Shown: positions 19,452-27,413 of the stretch, piece by piece
Layout: every line of letters starts with the position of its first letter
Position numbering within the stretch: the first letter of the stretch is position 1
Assembly: GCA_020633555.1 (NCBI GenBank)
Contig: JACKDL010000011.1
Location: 1 to 64,000 of the forward strand
Source of the DNA: Myxococcales bacterium
Lineage (GTDB): Bacteria > Myxococcota_A > Bradymonadia > UBA7976 > UBA1532
DNA length: 64,000 nt
Direction: 5' to 3'
Translations under genes and position numbers: made by a program
Notes under the pieces: generated by a model
What the model saw: only the letters and a program-made list of their open reading frames with translations
Databases searched by the model: none
Told to the model about the DNA's origin: nothing

Positions 19452-20828
19452 ATGCCCAGCTTCGCGTCGTTGAACCTGTCGCCCGCCATGCTCGCCAACC
19501 TGGGCGAGCTGGGCTACGCGGCCCCCACCGCGATCCAGGCGGCCAGCCTGCCCGCGGTGCTGGCGGGGCGGGATGTGCTGGCGCAAGCGAAGACGGGCAG
19601 CGGGAAGACGGCGGCCTTCGGGATCGGGCTCATGGAGCGGCTGGACCGCGACGGGCAGGGGGTGCAGGCGCTGGTGCTGTGCCCCACCCGCGAGCTGGCG
19701 GTGCAGGTGGCCGACGAGCTGCGGCGGGTGGCGCGCTTCCAGCCCAACGTGAAGGTGGCCACGGTCACCGGGGGCGTGCCCATTCGGCGCCAGGAGCAGT
19801 CGCTCACCCATCCGGCGCACGTGGTGGTGGGTACGCCCGGGCGGGTGCTGCAGCTTCTGCAGCGCGGCAGCTTGATCCTGGACGGGGTGCGTACGCTGGT
19901 GCTGGACGAGGCCGATCGCATGCTCGACATGGGGTTCATCGATCAGATCGACGCCATCGTGCGCCATGTGCCGCGCGAGCGACAGACCCTGTGTTTCTCG
20001 GCGACCCTGCCCGAGGGGGTGCGCGCGCTGGCGGCGGCTGTGTTGGCGACGCCCGAACACATCACGGTGGATCGCCAGCACGCGCCGGGGGTGATCAGCC
20101 ACGCCTTCCTGGGCGCGGCCGAGTCCGACAAGGGGCGCGCCACCCTGACGCTGCTGGCGCAGCACCCGCTCGAGTCGGCCATCATCTTCTGCAACACCAA
20201 GGCGCAGTGCCGGGCGGTGTACGCCGCGCTCAACGCGGCCGGCGTGCACAGCCTGGCCTTTCACGGCGACCTGGATCAGGCCGACCGCACCTTGGTGATG
20301 GTGCGCTTCGCCAACCAGAGCTGCCGGGTGCTGGTGGCCACCGACGTGGCGGCCCGCGGCCTGGACATCCAGGGGCTGGACGCGGTGATCAACTACGACC
20401 TGCCCTTCGAGCCGCAGACGTACGTGCACCGCGTGGGCCGCACGGGCCGGGCCGGGGCCACCGGCCACGCCTTCTCGCTGGTGACCCCCGGCCAAGGCGC
20501 GCGGGTGCAGGCCATCTGCGAGGTGCTGGGCGCAGACCACCAGACCACGCCCGCCCCGCTGGACATCGACGGCCCGAGCCCCGCGCTGGCGCCGCCCATG
20601 GTCACGCTGTCGATCAGCGGCGGCCGCAAGGCCAAGATCAGCGCCGGCGACGTGCTGGGCGCGCTCACCGCAAAGGGCGGCGTCGCCGGCCAGGACGTGG
20701 GCCAGATCGACCGGATGGAGCAGGTGACCTTCGTGGCGGTGAAGCGCGCCGCCGCCGAGGCCGCGCTGCGGATCCTGCGCTCGACGCCGATCAAGGGCCG
20801 GCGCTTCCGGGTGGCGCGCCACGGCTGA
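19452..20828 (+). CDS. dbpA: ATP-dependent RNA helicase DbpA
   Basis: The 458-residue DEAD-box helicase carries the Q motif (PTAIQ), Walker A AKTGSGKT (46-53), PTREL, DEAD at 152-155, SAT, and RxxHRVGRTGRAG near 345. The C-terminal ~75 residues (LSISGGRKAKISAGDVLGAL onward) are the DbpA RNA-binding domain that directs the E. coli enzyme to hairpin 92 of 23S rRNA during large-subunit assembly. Length equals E. coli DbpA. No strong ribosome site is seen before ATG 19452. It converges with the antiporter gene, with 20 bases between stops. Confidence 0.95.
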   Translation: MPSFASLNLSPAMLANLGELGYAAPTAIQAASLPAVLAGRDVLAQAKTGSGKTAAFGIGLMERLDRDGQGVQALVLCPTRELAVQVADELRRVARFQPNVKVATVTGGVPIRRQEQSLTHPAHVVVGTPGRVLQLLQRGSLILDGVRTLVLDEADRMLDMGFIDQIDAIVRHVPRERQTLCFSATLPEGVRALAAAVLATPEHITVDRQHAPGVISHAFLGAAESDKGRATLTLLAQHPLESAIIFCNTKAQCRAVYAALNAAGVHSLAFHGDLDQADRTLVMVRFANQSCRVLVATDVAARGLDIQGLDAVINYDLPFEPQTYVHRVGRTGRAGATGHAFSLVTPGQGARVQAICEVLGADHQTTPAPLDIDGPSPALAPPMVTLSISGGRKAKISAGDVLGALTAKGGVAGQDVGQIDRMEQVTFVAVKRAAAEAALRILRSTPIKGRRFRVARHG

Positions 20829-20848
20829 GCCAGGCCCCGCACACCCTG

Positions 20849-22099
20849 TCAGCGCTGCGCGGTCAGCCGTCGGATCAGCGGGCCCACGGTGAGGCCCTGC
20901 ACCACGATGGAGAACACGACCACGGCGTAGGTGGCGGTGAGCACGGCGTTGCGGCCCTCGAACTCGGGCAGCTTCATGGCCAGCGCGATGGAGATGCCGC
21001 CCTTCAGGCCGCCCCAGGTGAGCAGGCGGATGGTGCCCTTGCCGATGGCCAGCCGGGCGCGGAGCACGGCCACCGGGACGGCCACGCCGACCAGGCGGGC
21101 CACCAGCACGGCGGGCACCAGCACGGCGGCGGCGATGAGGTAGTCGCTGCGGCTGTAGTCGATGGCGAAGAACTCCACGCCGATCAGCAGGAACAGCAGG
21201 GCGTTCAGGGCCTCGTCGATGAAGGTCCACACCGTGTCCAGCGCGCTCTGGGTGCCGGCGCTCATGGCGGTCTGGCGGCCGCGGTTGCCCAGCAGCAGGC
21301 CGGCCACCACGGCGGCCAGGGGGGCCGAGACGTGCAGGCGGGTGGCCAGCAGGTTGATCCCGAACACGGCGGCCAGGGTGATCAGGATCTCGAGGTTGGC
21401 CTCGTCCAGGGTACGCAGGGCGCGCTCGGCCAGCAGCCCCACGCCCAGGCCCAGGCCCACGCCACCCAACACCTCCTTGGCCAGCAGCACGCTGACCTCG
21501 CCGGCGCCCAGGCCGCCGTCGGGGCTGAGCGCCAGGGTCAGGAGCACCGCGTAGACCACCACCCCGATGCCGTCGTTGAACAGGCTCTCGCCGATGACCT
21601 TGATCTCGAGCTCCTTGGGGGCGCCGGCGGCCTTCATGATGCCCAGCACGGCGATGGGATCGGTGGGCGAGATGAGGGCGCCGAACACAAGGCACCAGGC
21701 GAAGGGCAGGCCCAGGCCGACGGCGCCGAAGACCAGCCAGGCGGCGGCGCCCGCCACGGCAGTGCTGATGACCACGCCCACGGTGGCCAGGGTGAGGATG
21801 GGGGCGGCCTTGGCCTTCAGGCGGCCCAGATCGGTGTGCAGGGCGCCGGCGAACAGCAGCAGGCTGAGCATGCCGCTGAGCACGGCCTTCGCGAAGTCCA
21901 CCTGGAGCACGGCGGCGCGCACCCGGGGGGCCAGGTCCAGCGCGGGCACCAGAGCGTCGAGGCCCAGTACGCCCAGCGAGCCGAGCAGGCCCGCCACGAG
22001 CATGCCGATGGCGAAGGGCAGCTTGAGCAGGTGGTGGTTGATCAGGCCCAGGATTGCGGCCAGGCACAGCAGGATCGCGGCGGCGTCGAGCAGGAACAC
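20849..22099 (-). CDS. CPA1-family cation:proton antiporter
   Basis: The 416-residue membrane protein has about 12 hydrophobic segments and no long cytosolic tail. It fits the NhaP-type monovalent cation/proton antiporters: FGALISPTDPIAVL and ESLFNDGIGVVVY (the Asn-Asp ion site) are the family hallmarks. GTG 22099 is chosen: GGAG lies 8 bases upstream and the next residues open the first helix. The frame continues upstream without sense. It would move Na+ or K+ out in exchange for H+; the ion cannot be told from sequence. Confidence 0.92.
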   Translation of the reverse strand: MFLLDAAAILLCLAAILGLINHHLLKLPFAIGMLVAGLLGSLGVLGLDALVPALDLAPRVRAAVLQVDFAKAVLSGMLSLLLFAGALHTDLGRLKAKAAPILTLATVGVVISTAVAGAAAWLVFGAVGLGLPFAWCLVFGALISPTDPIAVLGIMKAAGAPKELEIKVIGESLFNDGIGVVVYAVLLTLALSPDGGLGAGEVSVLLAKEVLGGVGLGLGVGLLAERALRTLDEANLEILITLAAVFGINLLATRLHVSAPLAAVVAGLLLGNRGRQTAMSAGTQSALDTVWTFIDEALNALLFLLIGVEFFAIDYSRSDYLIAAAVLVPAVLVARLVGVAVPVAVLRARLAIGKGTIRLLTWGGLKGGISIALAMKLPEFEGRNAVLTATYAVVVFSIVVQGLTVGPLIRRLTAQR

Positions 22100-22299
22100 G
22101 GCAGGCTCCAAGGCCGCACACGGCGGCGGGCTGTGGGTCTGAAGGGGCGGCTGGGCGCCGGCCGGACGATGTAGCACACCGGGATGCGGGCGTCGTTGGG
22201 CAGGTCGCGCCGCGGGCGTCCCGGGCTCGGCAGGAGACGCCTGACGGCGCCACCGGTGTCTGGCATCGTGACGTGCAGAAGGCCTGGAGGGGCGTGCCC

Positions 22300-23451
22300 G
22301 TGGGTGTGTTGAAGCGGCGAGGGGTGGCGCTGGCGCTACTGACTTTGGCGGCGGGTTGCAGCGGGCGACCGGCCAGCCGACCCATGCACGAGACGCTGGC
22401 CGCCGTGGAGGCGGCGCTGGCCGACAACGACCTGCAGGCGGCGCAGTACGAGCTGAAGGGCACGGCTTCGGCGCGGAACACGGCGCTGCGGAAGTACATC
22501 GGCGCGGGCCGGGCGGATCGGGTCGCGCAGATGATGCGGCTGGGCACGCGGGTGCGGTGGCCCGAGGTCGAGCTGGCGCTGGGGCTGGGCGGCGCGGTTG
22601 CGGAGCCCGTGGCGCGGGCGCTGTTCGACGGGTCCGAGGGCGGGTCCGAGGGGCTGGTGATGCGGCTGGGCATCGAGGCGTGCCTGGCCACGGCACCGTC
22701 GAACATCCACAAGAGCACGCACGTGCCGCTGACCGAGGTCGAGGTGGCGGCGCGGTTCGCCCAGGCGCGGCCGTTCGCGCGCACGCCGGCGGTGGTGGAC
22801 TGCTTCCTCCAGGCGCTGGTCCGGGCGGATCGGGACTGCGCCGAGATGTTGCTGCCCGAGGGCCTGCCCGAGGGTGGGGAGACGCCCACAGTGTGTCGCA
22901 GCCCGGAGCCCCGTCGGCTGATCGCCGAGCGGGTGGCCGAGGCGCGGTCGCAGGCGGGGTCCCGGGGTGGGCGGCACGAGGCGCAGGCGCGGCGCGACGC
23001 ACGGGCGGCCGAGCGCAGGCGGCGCGACCGCCTGATCACCGCCATGGAGAAGACGCAGATGGAGGCGCGCAAGGCGGCGGCGCGGCAGCAGGCGGCCGAG
23101 GCCAAGGCGTGCAGCGCCGATCCGGCCTGCGCAGCCCGCCGCGAGGCCGAGTGGGCGCAGGCGCGGGCCGCCGAGGCCGCGGCGAAGCGGCAGGCGCGCA
23201 TCGACGAGATCGACGCGCAGATCGCCGAGCTGCAGCCGCTGGCCGACGGGCCCGATCGGCGGGTGGTGAGCAGCGGGTACGTGCAGGAGACGCGCTGCGT
23301 GAGCGCCGATCCGGTGAGCGGGGCCTGCCGCACCACGGCCACCGGGCCGGTGCGCCAGACGAAGACGGTGGGCAACGCCTACAAGTCCGAGGCGCAGGCC
23401 GAGATCCAGAAGCTGCAGGCGGAGCGGGCGCGGCTGCTGGCGGCGCCGTGA
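22300..23451 (+). CDS. lipoprotein with C-terminal coiled coil
   Basis: This encodes about 383 residues with a lipoprotein signal (LTLAAGC lipobox). Residues 30-215 contain short helical repeats (ALADNDLQAAQYELKG) that look ankyrin/HEAT-like and hold Cys residues. From about 225 to the end it is a charged Ala/Arg/Glu coiled coil, interrupted by a short Cys-containing segment (CSADPACAARR) and a loop (VSSGYVQETRCVS). Three GTGs (22294, 22300, 22306) compete as starts; 22300 has the best distance from GGAGG. Family unknown. Confidence 0.75.
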   Translation: MGVLKRRGVALALLTLAAGCSGRPASRPMHETLAAVEAALADNDLQAAQYELKGTASARNTALRKYIGAGRADRVAQMMRLGTRVRWPEVELALGLGGAVAEPVARALFDGSEGGSEGLVMRLGIEACLATAPSNIHKSTHVPLTEVEVAARFAQARPFARTPAVVDCFLQALVRADRDCAEMLLPEGLPEGGETPTVCRSPEPRRLIAERVAEARSQAGSRGGRHEAQARRDARAAERRRRDRLITAMEKTQMEARKAAARQQAAEAKACSADPACAARREAEWAQARAAEAAAKRQARIDEIDAQIAELQPLADGPDRRVVSSGYVQETRCVSADPVSGACRTTATGPVRQTKTVGNAYKSEAQAEIQKLQAERARLLAAP

Positions 23452-23476
23452 GCGCGGGCTGAGCGCGTTCGCCGGA

Positions 23477-23854
23477 TCAGTGGGCCCAGGCGCAGGCCTT
23501 CAGGTCGCTGAGGGTTACGAACTGCAGGGCGCGCTCGTGGGTGGCCTCGAGCACTACCGGCGGGGCCACGCCGGCGTCGAAGGCCTCTTGCCAGCGCAGC
23601 GCGCACAGGCACCAGCGGTCGCCGGGTTGCAGGCCGGGGAAGTCGAGCTCGGGGCGCGGGGTGCTCAGGTCGTTGCCCTTGGCCTTGCTGAAGGCCAGGA
23701 ACTCCGCGGTGACCCGGGCGCACACCACGTGGCGGCCCAGATCGTGGTGATCGGTGCGGCAGTGGCCGTCGCGGAACCAGCCGGTCATGGGCTGGCAGCC
23801 GCACTCGCTCAGCTCGGTGCCCAGCACGCTCAGGGCCGGCTTGGGTGCTTCCAT
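23477..23854 (-). CDS. DUF2237 family protein
   Basis: The 125-residue cytosolic protein matches DUF2237 (PF09996) along its whole length: VLGTELSECGCQPMTG, FRDGHCRTDHHDLGRHVVCA, FLAFSKAKGNDLSTPRPE, PGDRWCLCALRW and PPVVLEATHERAL are the conserved blocks, including the Cys and His residues. The function of the family is not known. AGGAGGA precedes ATG 23854. A gap of 72 bases separates it from the upstream methyltransferase gene. Confidence 0.93.
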   Translation of the reverse strand: MEAPKPALSVLGTELSECGCQPMTGWFRDGHCRTDHHDLGRHVVCARVTAEFLAFSKAKGNDLSTPRPELDFPGLQPGDRWCLCALRWQEAFDAGVAPPVVLEATHERALQFVTLSDLKACAWAH

Positions 23855-23926
23855 CGGGTCCTCCTGCCCGCGAAGACGTGTGACGGGGGCCATGGGTCGC
23901 GCCGCCACTCGCGTGGGGTCGGCTGG

Positions 23927-24901
23927 CTACGCGGTGTGGAACACGGCGCAGCTCAGGGGGGGCTGGCCGTCGTAGCTGGGGAAGTCGGCGTCGGGCTCAA
24001 TGACGGTCACCTCGCTCACCGTCACGCCGGCCTTCTCGCCCGCGCGGCGCACGCTGGCGATCCAGGCGTCGCGGTCCACCCGCGGGCTGTGGTTGGTGGC
24101 CAGCAGGGCGCCGCCGGGGGCCAGGCACTTCAGGGCGGGCTTGGCCAGCGAGGCGTAGTCGCGCTCGATGTCCACCGCGCCGAAGCGGGTCTTGGTGAAG
24201 GTGGGCGGATCCAGGATCACAAGGTCGAAGCGGCGCTCGCCGCGCCGGCTCCAGCCCCCCCGCTGGGCGCCGCGGCCCTTCACGTTCAGGCCGGCCCACT
24301 GCCGCACGGCGGGGATGAAGTCCTCGCGCACGATCTCGGTGACCAGCTCGTGCGCGCGGGCCCAGCGCTCGGCCACGTCCAGGCACCAGCGGCCGTGGTC
24401 GAGCTGGGTGACCTTTGCGGCGCCGTGGGCGGCGCAGATCAGGCCCGCGAAGCCGGTGTAGGCGAAGGTGTTCAGCACGCGCTTGCCGGCGCTGTGGGCC
24501 TTGAGCCAGCGGCGGGCGGCGCGGAAGTCCAGGAACAGATGCGGATCCTGCCCCCGGTGGACGAGGGGCGCGGTCACGCGCAGGCCGTGCTCGGCGAAGG
24601 GGGTGGGGGCCCTGGCCCAGTCGGGCACGGGCGGGTCTGCCGGGGTCCGGCCGCGGTGGCGCCAAACGGCGGGGCGCTGGACCGCATCCTCGATGGCGGC
24701 CAGCTCGCCGTCGGCCAGGGGCTCACGGAAGGTCTGCACCAGCGCGTGCGCGCCGTAGGCGTCGACGGTGAGGCCAGGGCGGCCCTCGGCGGCGCCGTGG
24801 AACAGGCGGACCGCGGTGGTGCCCTCGGCGGCCAGCGCCTCGAGCAGCGGGGCGCGGCGGGCCAGGGCGGCGGGCAGCAGGTCGATCAGGGGCTCAGTCA
24901 T
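23927..24901 (-). CDS. class I SAM-dependent rRNA methyltransferase (RlmI/RlmK-like)
   Basis: The 324-residue product matches the methyltransferase half of the RlmI/RlmK family (m5C or m7G in 23S rRNA). Motif I is VLNTFAYTGFAGL, the catalytic motif is VILDPPTF and the late motif is LLATNHSPRV; FLDFRAARRWL precedes motif I, as usual. The PUA domain of E. coli RlmI is absent, which suggests a shorter relative. It is cytosolic. The ribosome site before ATG 24901 is weak. Confidence 0.87.
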   Translation of the reverse strand: MTEPLIDLLPAALARRAPLLEALAAEGTTAVRLFHGAAEGRPGLTVDAYGAHALVQTFREPLADGELAAIEDAVQRPAVWRHRGRTPADPPVPDWARAPTPFAEHGLRVTAPLVHRGQDPHLFLDFRAARRWLKAHSAGKRVLNTFAYTGFAGLICAAHGAAKVTQLDHGRWCLDVAERWARAHELVTEIVREDFIPAVRQWAGLNVKGRGAQRGGWSRRGERRFDLVILDPPTFTKTRFGAVDIERDYASLAKPALKCLAPGGALLATNHSPRVDRDAWIASVRRAGEKAGVTVSEVTVIEPDADFPSYDGQPPLSCAVFHTA

Positions 24902-25031
24902 GGGCGCACCCTGCCGCAGGTGACCTTGGATTGACAGGCACCTGAACCAGCGTGTGTTCGGGCAGCCCTGATCGCAGCCCAGGTGGGCCCGCTGCCCAGC
25001 CTCCGGGCCCGAGCCGGGGAGCCGGTGGGCC

Positions 25032-27413
25032 TCAGCCCGCCCGGCGGGCCAGCAGGTTGCCCACGAGCGCGCGGGCCCAGGCGGGGGTGTAGCCCGCGGC
25101 CCCGAACACCGGCACCCCGCCCAGGGCGGCGCCCACGTCGAAGGCGCTGAACAGCACCCGGCCGTCGCCGGCGCCCGCCACCTCGAGCTGGGGCCCGTCG
25201 GCCTGTGCGGCGCCCTGCCGACGCAGGATCCGCCGGGCCGCCAGGGTCAGCCGGGCGCGGGCCAGGTCGCTTCCGCCGTCGAACTGCCCCAGCACCAACG
25301 GATCGGTGGCGCCCAGGGGGGCCAGCCCGTCGAACAGGGCGGCCAGGTGGCCGCGGGCCTGCTCGGCGAAGCGGGCGTCGCCACCCCAGGCGTCCACCAG
25401 CAGGGTGCCGCCGCGCAGCACGAAGGCCTGCAGCGCCACCGCCTCCATGGGGGTCAGGGTCCAGTCGCCGCGGCCGCTGATGTGCAGCAGGTCCACCCCG
25501 TCCAGCTCGGCCAGATCCACCGCGCGGGCCTCGGCGCGGATGCCCGTGTGGTGGGCCAGGCCCTCGCCGGCGGTGGCCCAGCTCTGGGCGGCGGGCACGT
25601 TCACGCCGTGCACGCCCACCACCTGCCCGCCGCGGGCCTCGGCGGCCGCGCCGTCGGGCACGTCGCTGAACCGCCCCGCCAGGGCGGCGCGGTCGGTGGC
25701 GTAGAACAGCAGGTTCATGGCCAGCTTGAAGGCGTCGGCCTCCACGTCGCCCACCTGCCAGGCCTGCGCCAGGTAGCCGTCGGACAGGAAGAACACCGTG
25801 CGGCCGCCGTGATCCAGCCCGCGCAGGGCGGGGCGGGTCTGCCAGGGCTGCTTCACCACGGTGAACAGCGGGTGCTCGGCGGCCAGCGGCGCCAGCCGCC
25901 CCTCGGGGAACAGCTCGGTGGCCAGGGCCTCCATGGCCTGCTTGAAGGCCGGCGCGTGGTCGCTCGGCTCCGCCAGGATGACCCCACCGCGGGCCACGTA
26001 GGTGCGCAGCAGCGCCTTGTCGGCGGCCGTCAGCGTGGGCGCGCGGGTGCCGCTGAGGAACAGGATGGGGGCCTCGAACTCCTCGACGGGCGCGCTCAGC
26101 GACACGGTGTGCCAGTTCAGCGGGCGCTCGTAGGCGCTCCAGAGCTGGCGGGTCACGTTGGCCAGGTCGCGGGGGTTGCGGTTCCAGTCCTGGTCGTCGC
26201 CCCACTGCAGCTTGTCGAAGGCCACCGGGGCGCCGCCGTACACCATGAACAGCGTGCTCAGGGCCGTGCCCACCACCGGGCCGCGGCCCAGCTCGATGGA
26301 GCCGTCGGGCTGCTGGGCCTGCAGCACCGTCTGCGCGCCGTCGCGGAACCAGTCGGCGCCGCCCAGGTACTTGCGGCCGCCGGCCACGGCGGTGCGCTCG
26401 ATGCCGTACAGGTAGTAGCTGTCGGTGTTGCCGCGGCCCTCCTGCGACGCCAGCCAGTCCATGCCCTTGGCGATGGCCGCCAGCACCTGTTCGGCGCCCT
26501 CGTCGGCGTGCTCGGCCTGCCCGCGGGCGTAGGCGCGCTTGCCGTGGAAGGCGTCGAACACCAGGAACATGCTGGCCAGGCCGGCGGTGGCCATGTTGGG
26601 GCTGGAGCCCCCGGTGATGTAGCCCCAGCCGCCGTCGGGGTTCTGCACCGACAGGAAGTGCTGCGACAGCTTGGCCCACATGCCGTCGGGCACCTTGTAG
26701 CCCGCCCGCATGCCGGCCCAAAGGCCCAGCACGCCGTACTGGCTGCACGAGTTGTCCCAGTCGCGGCTGCTGTGGTTGTAGCGCCAGCCCTGGCCGTTGT
26801 GGGCGCTGAGCAGCCAGTCGAAGTCGGCCTTCAGGGCCACCCGCCAGCGGTCCACGCCGGGCACCTTGCGCAGGGCGTACTCCCACACGTTGGCGCGGAT
26901 GCCGCGCACGTAGGTGTTGTCGGGCTCCAGCTTCTCGAGGAAGGCGATGGCCTTGGCCAGCTCGGGATCCGTCACCGGGTGGCTGCCGGCGGCCAGCATG
27001 GCCAGCGCGGCCAGCGCGGTGGGGCCGCCCTGGGCCCAGTGGTTCTGCCCGATGGAGCCGTCGGGGTTCTGCTGGCGGCGCAGGAACAGCAGGGCGTCGT
27101 CGATGGCCGTGCGGATGGCCCGCGCGGTCAGCCGGCCGTCCCACGGGGTGTGGAAGCCCGCGCCCGGCGGGCCGGCCCGCAGGCTCCCGAAGTTGTCCAG
27201 GTTGCCCACCCGCAGGTTGCCCACGGCGCGGTTGTTGAACTCCAGGTCGTTCATCTGGACCTGGTTGAACACCCGCCGCTGCTGCAGGGGCAGGGCCTGC
27301 TGCTCCGCCGGCAGGAGCTGCTTGCGGATCGGGCGGGGCTCGCGGGCGGCGGCGGGGCCGACCAGCAGCGGGGCCACCGCCAGGGCCGTCAGGGTCAGGG
27401 TCAGGGCGCGCAT
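25032..27413 (-). CDS. exported toroid-repeat / DUF4159 protein
   Basis: This encodes 793 residues with a Sec signal ending GPAAA. Residues 90-400 form an alpha/alpha toroid of the squalene-cyclase/prenyltransferase type, with repeats such as QNPDGSIGQN, QNPDGGWGYITGG and QQPDGSIELG, but no DCTAE- or DxDD-like cyclase acid motif is obvious. The C-terminal half has two DUF4159-type flavodoxin-like domains (from about 450, ILFLSGTRAPTLTAADK; and from about 640, VDLLHISGRGDWTLTPME). Such proteins occur in Planctomycetes and Myxococcota with unknown role. ATG 27413 overlaps the upstream vWA gene stop (TGATG). Confidence 0.87.
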   Translation of the reverse strand: MRALTLTLTALAVAPLLVGPAAAREPRPIRKQLLPAEQQALPLQQRRVFNQVQMNDLEFNNRAVGNLRVGNLDNFGSLRAGPPGAGFHTPWDGRLTARAIRTAIDDALLFLRRQQNPDGSIGQNHWAQGGPTALAALAMLAAGSHPVTDPELAKAIAFLEKLEPDNTYVRGIRANVWEYALRKVPGVDRWRVALKADFDWLLSAHNGQGWRYNHSSRDWDNSCSQYGVLGLWAGMRAGYKVPDGMWAKLSQHFLSVQNPDGGWGYITGGSSPNMATAGLASMFLVFDAFHGKRAYARGQAEHADEGAEQVLAAIAKGMDWLASQEGRGNTDSYYLYGIERTAVAGGRKYLGGADWFRDGAQTVLQAQQPDGSIELGRGPVVGTALSTLFMVYGGAPVAFDKLQWGDDQDWNRNPRDLANVTRQLWSAYERPLNWHTVSLSAPVEEFEAPILFLSGTRAPTLTAADKALLRTYVARGGVILAEPSDHAPAFKQAMEALATELFPEGRLAPLAAEHPLFTVVKQPWQTRPALRGLDHGGRTVFFLSDGYLAQAWQVGDVEADAFKLAMNLLFYATDRAALAGRFSDVPDGAAAEARGGQVVGVHGVNVPAAQSWATAGEGLAHHTGIRAEARAVDLAELDGVDLLHISGRGDWTLTPMEAVALQAFVLRGGTLLVDAWGGDARFAEQARGHLAALFDGLAPLGATDPLVLGQFDGGSDLARARLTLAARRILRRQGAAQADGPQLEVAGAGDGRVLFSAFDVGAALGGVPVFGAAGYTPAWARALVGNLLARRAG

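Noticed and set aside
19413..23375. A 1320-codon open frame on the - strand
   Set aside because: It is antisense to dbpA and to the lipoprotein at 22300, and shares the strand but not the frame of the antiporter. No domain; frame is open because of extreme GC content.
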